Origin: Deltaproteobacteria bacterium RIFOXYD12_FULL_50_9
Lineage (GTDB): Bacteria > Desulfobacterota > Desulfobulbia > Desulfobulbales > CALZHT01
Reading direction: 5' to 3'
DNA length: 12,219 nt
Assembly (NCBI GenBank): GCA_001799225.1
Contig: MGTA01000005.1
Span: 4,572-16,790, forward strand
The notes under the pieces are model-generated. The model saw only the letters and a list, made by a program, of their open reading frames with translations. It did not search any database and had not been told where the DNA came from. Positions 1 to 7,766 of the stretch are shown here, piece after piece. Both the position numbers and the translations under genes were made by a program. Within the stretch, counting starts at the first letter, position 1; every line of letters begins with the position of its first letter.

Positions 1-95
1 AGGCAAAGAGTATGGGCCGGCCTCGAGCTACGGAACTGATAGTCGAGGAGTGCATTGGTTTGCTGGCCACCAAGGGGTATAGTTTTGTCTCCTGA
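1..95 (+). CDS. murG: MurG C-terminus (partial, 5' end outside window)
   Basis: Reading from base 3 gives about 30 codons ending in TGA at 93-95. The peptide contains AKSMGRPRATELIVEE, which resembles the usual end of MurG (a small-residue/MGRP.A motif followed by a final helix). MurG is the peripheral membrane GlcNAc transferase that converts lipid I to lipid II on the cytoplasmic face of the membrane. Position supports the call: murG commonly lies directly before murC in dcw clusters, and murC begins 39 nt downstream. The fragment is too short to identify on sequence alone, so the call relies heavily on context. Confidence 0.75.
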   Translation, partial: AKSMGRPRATELIVEECIGLLATKGYSFVS

Positions 96-134
96 TTATT
101 GAGTAATTACCTGTCAATTGGTGAAAATAGTTAA

Positions 135-1526
135 ATGTATAAGAAAAACCTACACATACACTTTGTTGGCATCGGTGGCATCGGTATGAGCGGTATTGCC
201 GAGGTGCTGTTGAATCTGGGCTATATCGTCAGCGGTTCCGATCTGCGTGAAACTGATATTACCAAAAGGCTGGTTAACTTGGGGGGCCGCGTTTTTCTGG
301 GCCATGACAGTGAATGGATTATGGATGCCGACGTAGTGGTGACATCTACGGCGGTGCACTCTGATAATCCTGAGGTGGTTGCCGCCCGCAACGCCCACAT
401 CCCGGTAATCCCCAGGGCGGCGATGCTTGCCGAGCTCATGCGACTCAAGAAATACGGGATTGCCATTGCCGGCAGTCATGGCAAGACAACTACCACCTCA
501 CTGGTAGGTTGGGTGATGGCGCGGGCCGGTCTTGATCCGACCGTGATTATCGGTGGCAAGGTCAATAGTCTGGGGTCGAATGCCAAACTTGGTCAGGGAG
601 AGTTTCTGGTTGCCGAGGCTGATGAGAGCGACGGTTCGTTTTTGCAGCTTTCACCGGTTTTGGAGGTGGTGACCAATATTGATTTTGAACATGTCGACTA
701 CTATGCCGATTTTGAGGAGGTCAAAAAGACCTTTTTGGAATTTATCAATAAGATTCCATTTTACGGTGCGGCAATCTTGTGTCTGGAGGATCCCGGGGTT
801 CTTGAACTACTGCCGGAGATTCGCAAACGGGTGATCACTTACGGCATGACCAGTCAGGCCGATGTCTATGCCAGAGGCATTAGCATGGACGGCCTGGTTT
901 CCCGGTTCGAGGTGATGAGGCATGGCGAATCGCTTGGTCAGGTAGTCTTGGCTCTCCCCGGTGTCCATAATGTCTTGAACGCTTTGGCGGCTGTGACCAT
1001 CGGGTTTGAGCTCGATATCTCTTTCAAGGTGATCGCCGAGGCCCTGGCGAGTTTCACCGGGGTGCAGCGACGTTTGCAGATCAAGGGTGAGGTTAAAGGC
1101 ATAACGGTCATGGACGATTACGGCCACCATCCCACCGAGATCCGGGCTACCCTGGGTGCCTTGCGAGGCGTCTGGCCCCGCCGCAGGTTGTTGGTGTTGT
1201 TCCAGCCACATCGTTACAGCCGGACCCAGGGATTGATCAAGGAGTTCTGTATGGCATTTCATGATGCGGACCTCCTGTTTTTAACCAATATCTATTCGGC
1301 CGGCGAGATACCGATAGAAGGTGTTACCGGTGAAGCTCTGGTCGAAGGTGTACGGCAGCACGGGCATCGCAATGTTACCTACATAGCCGAAGTGAAGGAC
1401 CTGCCGGCTGTTATTCTGCCGATTCTCCGGGAAGGCGATGTGGTCTTAACTCTGGGCGCCGGGAATATTCTGCAAGCAGGTGAACAGTTACTCAAGCAAT
1501 TGGAGGAGTTACCGCATGCTGGGTAG
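135..1526 (+). CDS. murC: UDP-N-acetylmuramate--L-alanine ligase MurC
   Basis: The 463-residue product matches the usual MurC length. It adds L-alanine to UDP-MurNAc using ATP, the first amino acid addition in peptidoglycan precursor synthesis, in the cytoplasm. Visible landmarks: the N-terminal Rossmann motif HFVGIGGIGMSG (residues 9-20); the Mur ligase ATP loop AGSHGKTTT (112-120); EADESDGSF (161-169); DYGHHPTEI (328-336); FQPHRYSRT (356-364); and GAGNI (441-445). All the motifs that define the family are intact. ATG at 135 places the nucleotide-binding motif at the expected distance from the N-terminus. The ribosome site is weak (GGTGA at 120-124), so translation may depend partly on coupling to murG. 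The 3' end overlaps murB by 11 nt. Confidence 0.97.
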   Translation: MYKKNLHIHFVGIGGIGMSGIAEVLLNLGYIVSGSDLRETDITKRLVNLGGRVFLGHDSEWIMDADVVVTSTAVHSDNPEVVAARNAHIPVIPRAAMLAELMRLKKYGIAIAGSHGKTTTTSLVGWVMARAGLDPTVIIGGKVNSLGSNAKLGQGEFLVAEADESDGSFLQLSPVLEVVTNIDFEHVDYYADFEEVKKTFLEFINKIPFYGAAILCLEDPGVLELLPEIRKRVITYGMTSQADVYARGISMDGLVSRFEVMRHGESLGQVVLALPGVHNVLNALAAVTIGFELDISFKVIAEALASFTGVQRRLQIKGEVKGITVMDDYGHHPTEIRATLGALRGVWPRRRLLVLFQPHRYSRTQGLIKEFCMAFHDADLLFLTNIYSAGEIPIEGVTGEALVEGVRQHGHRNVTYIAEVKDLPAVILPILREGDVVLTLGAGNILQAGEQLLKQLEELPHAG

Positions 1527-2475
1527 TGGGTCGGATAACCTGCATATGAGGTCCGGCGCCGGTCGACTGATCGAGGAGGCTTTGGCTGATCTGTGGCAGG
1601 GTGTCGTCCTGTGGGATTATCCGCTTTCACGGCTTTCAACTCTAAAGGTCGGTGGCCCCGCCAAGGCCGTAGTCTTTCCGGGTAATGCCGGTGAATTGCT
1701 TAAATTGATCAAGGGCTGTAAGCAGATAGGCATTCAATGGCGGGTTATGGGTCGGGGCAGTAATATCCTGGTTGCTGATCAGGGGGTTGCCGGAGTAGTT
1801 ATTGTACTGGGCCCTGATTTTTCAGCGATTGAAACTGTTAATGAATCGCCGGAGACAGTGTTGGTGCGGGTGAATGCCGGTTGTTCGCTTGCAAAATTGG
1901 TGAGTTGGAGTGAGCGGCAGGCGTTGTCAGGTCTTGAATTCGCTGCTGGGATTCCCGGGAGTATCGGTGGCGCTCTGGTAATGAACGCCGGAGCCTGGGG
2001 TAGTGAGATCAGCAACGTGACGACTTCAATTACTCTGCTTGAGCAAGATGGCCAGATTTACGAACGGGATCGTGCTGCTCTGCCTTTTGTTTATAGATCT
2101 TGGGGGGCGCCGGTCGGAACAATTGCACTGAACGGGACATTCAGATTGGTCAGAGGTGAGCGGGTCAGGATTGCCGGGGCCTGCCGGGAGGTTCTCCGCC
2201 AGCGGCGCGAAAAACAGCCATTAGATTTGGCGAGTGCCGGATCATTTTTTAAGAATCCCGTGACGATGCCGGCTGGACGTTTGATTGAGGAAGCCGGGTT
2301 GAAAGGCTGTCGTATCGGCAATGCCATGGTTTCTGATAAGCATGCGAACTTTATAGTTAATGTCGGTGGTGCGACAGCGGATGAGATTAAAGCCTTGATG
2401 CGATTGGTTCAAGAGAAGGTGTTTGTCCGTTCAGGGATTTTGCTCGAACCGGAAGTCCATATCTGGGATGAGTGA
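1516..2475 (+). CDS. murB: UDP-N-acetylenolpyruvoylglucosamine reductase MurB
   Basis: The 319-residue product is an FAD enzyme that reduces UDP-GlcNAc-enolpyruvate to UDP-MurNAc with NADPH, just before the MurC step. The FAD-binding region has STLKVGGPA (41-49), GRGSNILV (79-86) and AGIPGSIGGALVMNAGA (144-160). The catalytic C-terminal part has AGSFFKNP (241-248), whose serine is the probable proton donor, then VSDKHANFIVN (272-282) and EPEVHIW (311-317), whose glutamate is the probable second catalytic residue. I chose ATG 1516 because GGAGG lies at 1502-1506, 9 nt upstream. An in-frame GTG at 1480 would extend the protein by 12 residues into murC coding sequence. The 11-nt overlap with murC suggests translational coupling. 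Confidence 0.96.
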   Translation: MLGSGSDNLHMRSGAGRLIEEALADLWQGVVLWDYPLSRLSTLKVGGPAKAVVFPGNAGELLKLIKGCKQIGIQWRVMGRGSNILVADQGVAGVVIVLGPDFSAIETVNESPETVLVRVNAGCSLAKLVSWSERQALSGLEFAAGIPGSIGGALVMNAGAWGSEISNVTTSITLLEQDGQIYERDRAALPFVYRSWGAPVGTIALNGTFRLVRGERVRIAGACREVLRQRREKQPLDLASAGSFFKNPVTMPAGRLIEEAGLKGCRIGNAMVSDKHANFIVNVGGATADEIKALMRLVQEKVFVRSGILLEPEVHIWDE

Positions 2476-2508
2476 GCGGTGTTTGTTAATGAGTCGAGGG
2501 ATGCTTGA

Positions 2509-2528
2509 AGCGCCAAGGATAGGGCGCT
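2509..2528 (+). other. Hairpin in murB-ftsQ spacer
   Basis: AGCGCC (2509-2514) and GGCGCT (2523-2528) form a 6-bp GC-rich stem with an 8-nt loop, in the 90-nt gap between murB and the chosen ftsQ start. No run of T follows, so it is unlikely to be an intrinsic terminator. It could be an RNA processing or stability element within the operon transcript, or it could be chance. Confidence 0.35.
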
Positions 2529-2565
2529 CCTAAGATTGAGATTCAAAGAGAGTTCTGGAATTAAG

Positions 2566-3420
2566 ATGAGACACTCAAAATCATGGAAGGATAATTCAAT
2601 CCGGAACAGGACAAATGCCCGCAGCAATTTTGTCAGGAAGGTTTTAATCAACATTGCTGTAGGTTCGGTGGTGGTAATCTCTTTGGGCTTGCTGGGAGTT
2701 TTTGGAATCCAGACGTTGTCCAGTTCCGAGATATTCCGGATCAGTGCTATAGAGGTCGAAGGAGTCAGTCGAACGAGCAAGGAGGAGATTCTCCGTGTAA
2801 GCGGGGTTGATACTCAGACAAATCTCCTGGCTATGCAGTCGGCAGTAGTCAGGGATAGAGTTGCCGGTTTGGCTTGGATCGAACAGGTAGAGGTGAAAAA
2901 GGCCTGGCCGAGTCGCAGTCTGATTATCAAGGTTAAGGAGCGACAGCCGATTGCCATGATTAATCTGGCGGATGGTTTGTACTTTGTTGATAAAAATGGC
3001 GTTGCTTTTGCTCGGGTGCACACGGCTGACTATCGGGATTTTCCGGTGATCAGCGGGGCGGAAGAACGGGTGAATATGGCAGGGCAGACAGGAGCATACA
3101 TCCCGGCTATCGGTAAGGTCCCGGATGCCAAAAAAGAGGCGGTTGCTGAAGCACTTCTTTATATTATCAGTGCCGGTCAGATCAATTCAACCCTGCCCAA
3201 GCAGAATATTTCGCAAATTCACATCTCTCCTGGTGATGAGTTAGTGCTTTTTATGGCTGATCGACCAATTCCCGTGTATCTTGGACGAGGGGATGTTAAG
3301 AAACGCTATGCGAGGCTTGTAGCGGTTTTGCGAAGTATTTATCAGAAAAGGGAATATGGGTCTGTCGCTTATATCCGCATGAATTATAGAGGTGAAAATG
3401 TTTTGGTTGGACAATCATAA
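2566..3420 (+). CDS. ftsQ: Cell division protein FtsQ (POTRA domain)
   Basis: This 284-residue bitopic membrane protein belongs to the FtsQ/DivIB family, part of the periplasmic FtsQ-FtsL-FtsB scaffold that links the cytoplasmic division ring to septal wall synthesis. A short basic cytoplasmic tail (1-25) leads to one membrane segment (about 26-48, VLINIAVGSVVV...). A POTRA domain follows at about 57-125 (FRISAIEVEGVSRTSKEEIL, then LAWIEQVEVKKAWPSRSLIIKVKERQP). The FtsQ beta domain with YFVDKNGVAF (139-148) and the typical KRYARLVAVL helix (246-255) come next. I took ATG 2566; an in-frame TTG at 2536 is possible and neither has a strong ribosome site. The identity rests on the fold pattern and the murB-ftsQ-ftsA order. 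The 3' end overlaps ftsA. Confidence 0.93.
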   Translation: MRHSKSWKDNSIRNRTNARSNFVRKVLINIAVGSVVVISLGLLGVFGIQTLSSSEIFRISAIEVEGVSRTSKEEILRVSGVDTQTNLLAMQSAVVRDRVAGLAWIEQVEVKKAWPSRSLIIKVKERQPIAMINLADGLYFVDKNGVAFARVHTADYRDFPVISGAEERVNMAGQTGAYIPAIGKVPDAKKEAVAEALLYIISAGQINSTLPKQNISQIHISPGDELVLFMADRPIPVYLGRGDVKKRYARLVAVLRSIYQKREYGSVAYIRMNYRGENVLVGQS

Positions 3421-4756
3421 ACTGGAAGAATCTGCCGGGCAGTTGGTAGAACATGAGGACGATAAAGAGGAAAAAAAAGATGACAAGAGTGCTCTTGGCA
3501 GTCTTAAGAAGGTGAAGGAAATGGCTCGATCTGAAAAAGGCGAAATAATTGTTGGTCTGGATATCGGTACTACCAAGATATGTGTGGTGGTCGGCGAGGT
3601 ACATGGTGAAGAAGTAAATATCCTTGGTGTTGGTGTCCATCCATCAGTAGGCTTGCGGCGTGGAGTCGTCGTCAATATTGAGAGCACGGTCAACTCTATC
3701 CGAAAGGCGGTTGAGGAAGCCGAAATGATGGCCGGTTGCGAGATCAGCTCGGTTTTTGTCGGGATCGCCGGCAGTCATATTAAGGGCTCGAACAGTAATA
3801 GTATGATTCCTATCCGGACCAGCGAAATCCGGCGAGAAGATATCGACAAGGTTGTCGAAGCTGCGAAGGCGGTGCATATTCCGCAGGATCAGGAGATCAT
3901 CCATGTCCTGCCTCAGGAGTTTAAGGTCGACAACCAGGAAGGCATTCAGGATCCCATCGGCATGACCGGGGTTCGTCTTGAAGTTAATGTCCATATTGTT
4001 ACCGGTTCGGTGACGGCGGTACACAATATTATTAAATGCTGCAATCGGGCCGGAGTAGAGGTTAATGACATTGTTCTTGAACCGCTTGCCTCCGCAGAAG
4101 CCGTGCTGACCAAAGAGGAGATGGAACTGGGCATCGCACTTCTTGATATAGGTGGCGGCACCTCTGATTTAGCGATTTTTTCCGATGGGGCAATCAAACA
4201 CACCTATGTTCTCGGACTTGGAGGAAACAGTCTTACCAATGATTTATCCATAGGCCTGCGGACGCCGTTGAAAGAAGCTGAACGGCTGAAAGAAAAATAT
4301 GGCTGCGCTCTTGCTTCAATGATAGATAAAAACGAGATAATCGAAGTACCGAGCGTCGGGGGCAGACGTTCAAGGAAATTGTCAAGGCGGGTCATGGGCG
4401 AGATTCTCGAGCCACGGATCGAGGAGATGCTCAGTCTGGTAAATCAGGAGTTGGGCGATTCGAGGTTCAAAGACTCGATTAATGCCGGACTGGTGGTGAC
4501 CGGCGGCACCGGGTTGCTCACCAATATCGTTGATATGGCCGAACAGATTTTTGATCTGCCGGTCCGAGTGGGGTACCCTCTGCAATTGGCCGGGATGACC
4601 GACATCGTTAATACCCCCCAGTGCGCTACCGGTGTTGGTTTGGTATTATATGGCATCAGGCACGCCAGTGAGGGCAGGAGTTCTCGTAATAAGGATCAGG
4701 GTGTTTTCAGCGGTGTTACAAGGCGTATGAGAAATTGGTTTAAAAAGAATATTTGA
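3398..4756 (+). CDS. ftsA: Cell division protein FtsA (actin-like)
   Basis: FtsA is an actin-family ATPase that anchors FtsZ filaments to the inner membrane. Landmarks numbered from ATG 3398: phosphate-1 loop GLDIGTTKICVVVG (53-66), then the 1C domain; phosphate-2 LLDIGGGTSDLAIF (248-261); adenosine motif GLVVTGGTGLL (364-374); and a basic, aromatic C-terminal helix, VTRRMRNWFKKNI (440-452), which fits the membrane-targeting sequence. ATG 3398 has AGAGG at 3388-3392 and overlaps ftsQ by 23 nt. It adds about 41 lysine- and glutamate-rich residues before the usual start. ATG 3521 (MARSEKGEIIVGLDIGTTK) would give 411 residues, close to the ordinary family length, and has AAGGTG 6 nt upstream. 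The start is therefore unsettled, but the identity is not. Confidence 0.95.
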   Translation: MFWLDNHKLEESAGQLVEHEDDKEEKKDDKSALGSLKKVKEMARSEKGEIIVGLDIGTTKICVVVGEVHGEEVNILGVGVHPSVGLRRGVVVNIESTVNSIRKAVEEAEMMAGCEISSVFVGIAGSHIKGSNSNSMIPIRTSEIRREDIDKVVEAAKAVHIPQDQEIIHVLPQEFKVDNQEGIQDPIGMTGVRLEVNVHIVTGSVTAVHNIIKCCNRAGVEVNDIVLEPLASAEAVLTKEEMELGIALLDIGGGTSDLAIFSDGAIKHTYVLGLGGNSLTNDLSIGLRTPLKEAERLKEKYGCALASMIDKNEIIEVPSVGGRRSRKLSRRVMGEILEPRIEEMLSLVNQELGDSRFKDSINAGLVVTGGTGLLTNIVDMAEQIFDLPVRVGYPLQLAGMTDIVNTPQCATGVGLVLYGIRHASEGRSSRNKDQGVFSGVTRRMRNWFKKNI

Positions 4757-4805
4757 TTTAGGAATTTTTGTCGGGTTGTACGATGACCTGATTTGATAAA
4801 AGAAT

Positions 4806-4812
4806 GAAGGGG
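4806..4812 (+). promoter_or_regulatory. Ribosome binding site of ftsZ
   Basis: AAGGGGG lies 8 nt before ATG 4821 and fixes the ftsZ start. The 64-nt ftsA-ftsZ spacer is AT-rich, but I see no convincing promoter pair in it. Confidence 0.7.
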
Positions 4813-4820
4813 GCTGAAAC

Positions 4821-5999
4821 ATGTCATTCAAACTGGTGGAAAATGGGTCACGGGCCAAAATCAAGGTGTTCGGAGTTGGCGGCGGCGGCGGTAATGCCGT
4901 AAATACCATGGTGGAGAGCAAAATTCAGGGTGTTGATTTTATTGTCGGCAATACTGATTTGCACGCCTTGGAAAACTCGTTGGCCGACATTAAGGTGCAG
5001 TTGGGGCCCATCAGGTCTAGAGGCCTGGGCGCCGGAGCAGATCCTGAGGTGGGCAGAGAAGCAGCAGAGGAGTCGATAGAGGAGATCCGTAAGGTGTTGA
5101 AGGGCAGCGATATGGTTTTTATCACTGCCGGCATGGGCGGGGGAACCGGTACTGGTGCGGCTCCGGTAGTGGCAAGGATCAGCAAAGAGTTAGGCGCTCT
5201 TACCGTGGCTGTGGTAACGAAACCATTTTCCTTTGAGGGCCGATCCAGATTGAAGGCGGCAGAGGCCGGCTGGCAGCGCTTAAGGGAACATGTAGATACC
5301 ATTATCACTATCCCAAACAATCGGTTAGTTTCATTAGCCCAAAAAGGTTGTAGCTTTAAAGATAGTATGAAGATGGCAGATGATGTGCTTGTCCAGGCCG
5401 TCAAAGGTATAACCGATCTTATTAACCTGCATGGATACATTAATCCTGATTTTGCTGATGTTAAGGCGGTCATGAATTGCGCAGGACCGGCTTTGATGGG
5501 TGCCGGTCTTGGTTTTGGTGAAAACCGGGCTATTGAGGCCGTTAATATGGCGATTGCCAGCCCACTGCTCCAGGATATCAGTATCGACGGCGCCAAGGCG
5601 GTGCTTGTCAACATTTCAGCCCGAGAGGATTCGCTCACCATGGCTGATGTCACTGAAGCCACCACCAGAATCCAGGAAGAAGTTCACGAAGATGCCAAGA
5701 TAATTCTGGGTGTCGTCTTTGACCCTACTCTTGCGGAAGGTTTGCGGGTAACGGTAATAGCGACTGGAATCAGACAAGTTGAGTTTGCCGAACCCATACC
5801 TGACAGGGTCAACTTGCCGTTAAGAAAGAAGGAGTCGGTTATTCAACCATTGCCCTTTAACGGGGCGGAAGGAATAAGCGGCAATAATAATGGCAATCAC
5901 CCAGCCAATCAACCGGCCAAGCGCAAACCTTTTGCCGGACCATTCTTGGATGAAGAGCAACTTGATCGTCCAACTTTTTTGCGCCGGAATGAGAATTGA
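4821..5999 (+). CDS. ftsZ: Cell division GTPase FtsZ
   Basis: The 392-residue tubulin homologue polymerises with GTP into the Z-ring at midcell. Seen in order: the N-terminal glycine loop GVGGGGGNAVNTM (18-30); NTDLHAL (44-50); SRGLGAGADPEVG (66-78); the tubulin/FtsZ signature GMGGGTGTGAAPVVA (104-118); PFSFEGRSR (135-143); IPNNRL (164-169); and the T7 synergy loop NPDFAD (208-213), which supplies the catalytic aspartates to the neighbouring subunit. A low-complexity linker (about 340-378, rich in N, P and G) leads to the conserved C-terminal peptide LDRPTFLRR (381-389), the docking site for FtsA and other partners. The length is normal. ATG 4821 is supported by AAGGGGG at 4806-4812. A few normally conserved positions differ slightly (D74 where N is usual, H49 where Q is usual). 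Confidence 0.98.
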   Translation: MSFKLVENGSRAKIKVFGVGGGGGNAVNTMVESKIQGVDFIVGNTDLHALENSLADIKVQLGPIRSRGLGAGADPEVGREAAEESIEEIRKVLKGSDMVFITAGMGGGTGTGAAPVVARISKELGALTVAVVTKPFSFEGRSRLKAAEAGWQRLREHVDTIITIPNNRLVSLAQKGCSFKDSMKMADDVLVQAVKGITDLINLHGYINPDFADVKAVMNCAGPALMGAGLGFGENRAIEAVNMAIASPLLQDISIDGAKAVLVNISAREDSLTMADVTEATTRIQEEVHEDAKIILGVVFDPTLAEGLRVTVIATGIRQVEFAEPIPDRVNLPLRKKESVIQPLPFNGAEGISGNNNGNHPANQPAKRKPFAGPFLDEEQLDRPTFLRRNEN

Positions 6000-6032
6000 A
6001 GTTTAAAATACTGATTTTTGCCGGTAGGTAGG

Positions 6033-7766
6033 ATGATGCGACAGCGGAAGCCTATCGGCAAAGATCTATTAGTCCGAGAGCGAGGCAGCGTTCGGAAGAA
6101 GTGGAAAGACCAGCTGCCGATTGCTCTTGTGTTTCCCAATACCTATCATGTCGGGATGTCCAATCTCGGATTTCAGATTGTTTACTCTCTCCTTAATAGC
6201 CATAGTCATATAGTTTGTGAGCGGGTATTTTTGCCGGAATCGGCTGGATCTCGTCCGGTGTCGGTCGAATCAGGTCGGCCATTGGCTGATTTTCCCGTGG
6301 TTTTTTGTTCCATCAGTTTTGAGCAGGACTTTTTGACCTTGGTGCAGATGCTGCATGTGGCTGAGATTGATTTTTTGGCAGCAACACGACAACCTAATAC
6401 TATCGGGAGTGAGCCGGGGGGGCACTTGCTGGTAGCTGGAGGTGTGGCGACTGCAATCAACCCTGAACCCTTGGCGCCGTATTTCGACTTGATGATGATT
6501 GGCGAGGGCGAACCTGTTTTACCTCTCGTTATTGATCTGCTGGTCAAAAGCTGGCCTGTACGGGATCGTCATAGCTTTCTGGTGGAGTTGGCGAGTAGTA
6601 TCCGGGGCTGTTATGTCCCGGGGTTGTATGATGTAGAGTATGCAGACGACGGGACAATTGTTGATATGGTGCCCAGGTTTGGTGTTCCGGCAAGAATTCG
6701 TCGAACAGTGTTGGGTGGCCGGGATCAGGTCGGTCATTCGACAATTTTTTCGCCGGACACCGAATTTGCTGAGATGTACCTTGCCGAATTGGGGAGAGGA
6801 TGTAGCCGAGGATGTCGATTCTGTGCGGCCGGTTTTGTCTACCGGCCGCCGCGGCTCTGGTCGCCGGAGGCGATTGTTCGCGTACTCGCGGCCCGTCCTG
6901 CAGATATCAGCAGGGTCGGTTTGCTTGGTATGGAGATGGTTGGTCCTGCAGACTTAAAAAATCTTGCTGAGCATCTTTTGGAGGATAACTGTTCTCTCTC
7001 TTTCTCTTCCCTTAGAGCTGACAACATGTCGGATGAGCTTCTTGACCTGCTGAAGAGAAGCAGATTGAAAAGTGCGGCCATTGCACCCGATGGCGGCTCA
7101 GAAAGATTGCGGAAAGTGATAAATAAAGGGATTACAGAAACTGATGTTTTTACTGCCGCGGAGTCTTTAGTCCGGGCAGGCGTAAACACAATCAAGCTCT
7201 ATTTTATGATTGGTCTGCCCACGGAAACCGAAGAGGATCTGGAGGAGATGGTAAGGCTTGTCTTAGAGATCAAGCAGAAGATTCTTGAGGTCGGGAGATC
7301 GCGCGGCAGGTTGAGCAATCTAGTCTTGAGCGTCAACTCATTTGTCCCCAAGGCATGGACACCGTTTCAGTTTCATCCGTTTGAGGTATTAGACGTCTTG
7401 CGTCGAAGGTTGAAGTACCTACATAAAAAATTGGGGAATCAACCAAATGTCCGGATTATGTCAGATCCGCCGGAAAAGGCATTTTGGCAAGCGGTATTGG
7501 CGCGTGGGGACCGCAGGGTGGGAGAGGCTCTGCGGATGATTGCCGTTGAACGGGGAAATGGGTTGAAAACCTTAATTGCGGCAGGAATCGAGCCTGAAAA
7601 CTTTGTGTACAGGAAGCGCTCAAAAGAGGAGCTGTTCCCATGGGATATTATAGATCACGGTATATCCAGACAATTCCTTTGGCAGGAGTACCAACTGGCC
7701 CTTAAGGCAAAAACAACGCCAAAATGCGAAACAGCTCACTGTAAAAGATGTGGTGTCTGTTTATGA
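6033..7766 (+). CDS. Radical SAM protein, TIGR03960-like, unknown substrate
   Basis: The product is 577 residues from ATG 6033; ATG 6036 and TTG 6018 are also in frame. The radical SAM cluster is GRGCSRGCRFCAAGFVYRPPR with C257, C261 and C264, which should bind a 4Fe-4S cluster that cleaves S-adenosylmethionine. The N-terminal 200 residues look like the B12-binding-like Rossmann domain of this group (LPIALVFPNTYHVGMSNLGFQ, IGEGEP), but no DxHxxG cobalamin motif is present. GLPTETEEDLEEM (394-406) is typical of radical SAM barrels. The extreme C-terminus, CETAHCKRCGVCL, carries four cysteines (565, 570, 573, 576) that could hold another metal cluster. The gene starts 33 nt after ftsZ in the same direction and may be co-transcribed. 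Its substrate is unknown, and family membership is from motif recognition only. Confidence 0.85.
   Translation: MMRQRKPIGKDLLVRERGSVRKKWKDQLPIALVFPNTYHVGMSNLGFQIVYSLLNSHSHIVCERVFLPESAGSRPVSVESGRPLADFPVVFCSISFEQDFLTLVQMLHVAEIDFLAATRQPNTIGSEPGGHLLVAGGVATAINPEPLAPYFDLMMIGEGEPVLPLVIDLLVKSWPVRDRHSFLVELASSIRGCYVPGLYDVEYADDGTIVDMVPRFGVPARIRRTVLGGRDQVGHSTIFSPDTEFAEMYLAELGRGCSRGCRFCAAGFVYRPPRLWSPEAIVRVLAARPADISRVGLLGMEMVGPADLKNLAEHLLEDNCSLSFSSLRADNMSDELLDLLKRSRLKSAAIAPDGGSERLRKVINKGITETDVFTAAESLVRAGVNTIKLYFMIGLPTETEEDLEEMVRLVLEIKQKILEVGRSRGRLSNLVLSVNSFVPKAWTPFQFHPFEVLDVLRRRLKYLHKKLGNQPNVRIMSDPPEKAFWQAVLARGDRRVGEALRMIAVERGNGLKTLIAAGIEPENFVYRKRSKEELFPWDIIDHGISRQFLWQEYQLALKAKTTPKCETAHCKRCGVCL

Noticed and set aside
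4925..5665. 246-residue open frame opposite ftsZ
   Set aside because: It is an antisense shadow of the conserved ftsZ coding sequence, with no ribosome site or recognisable domain.
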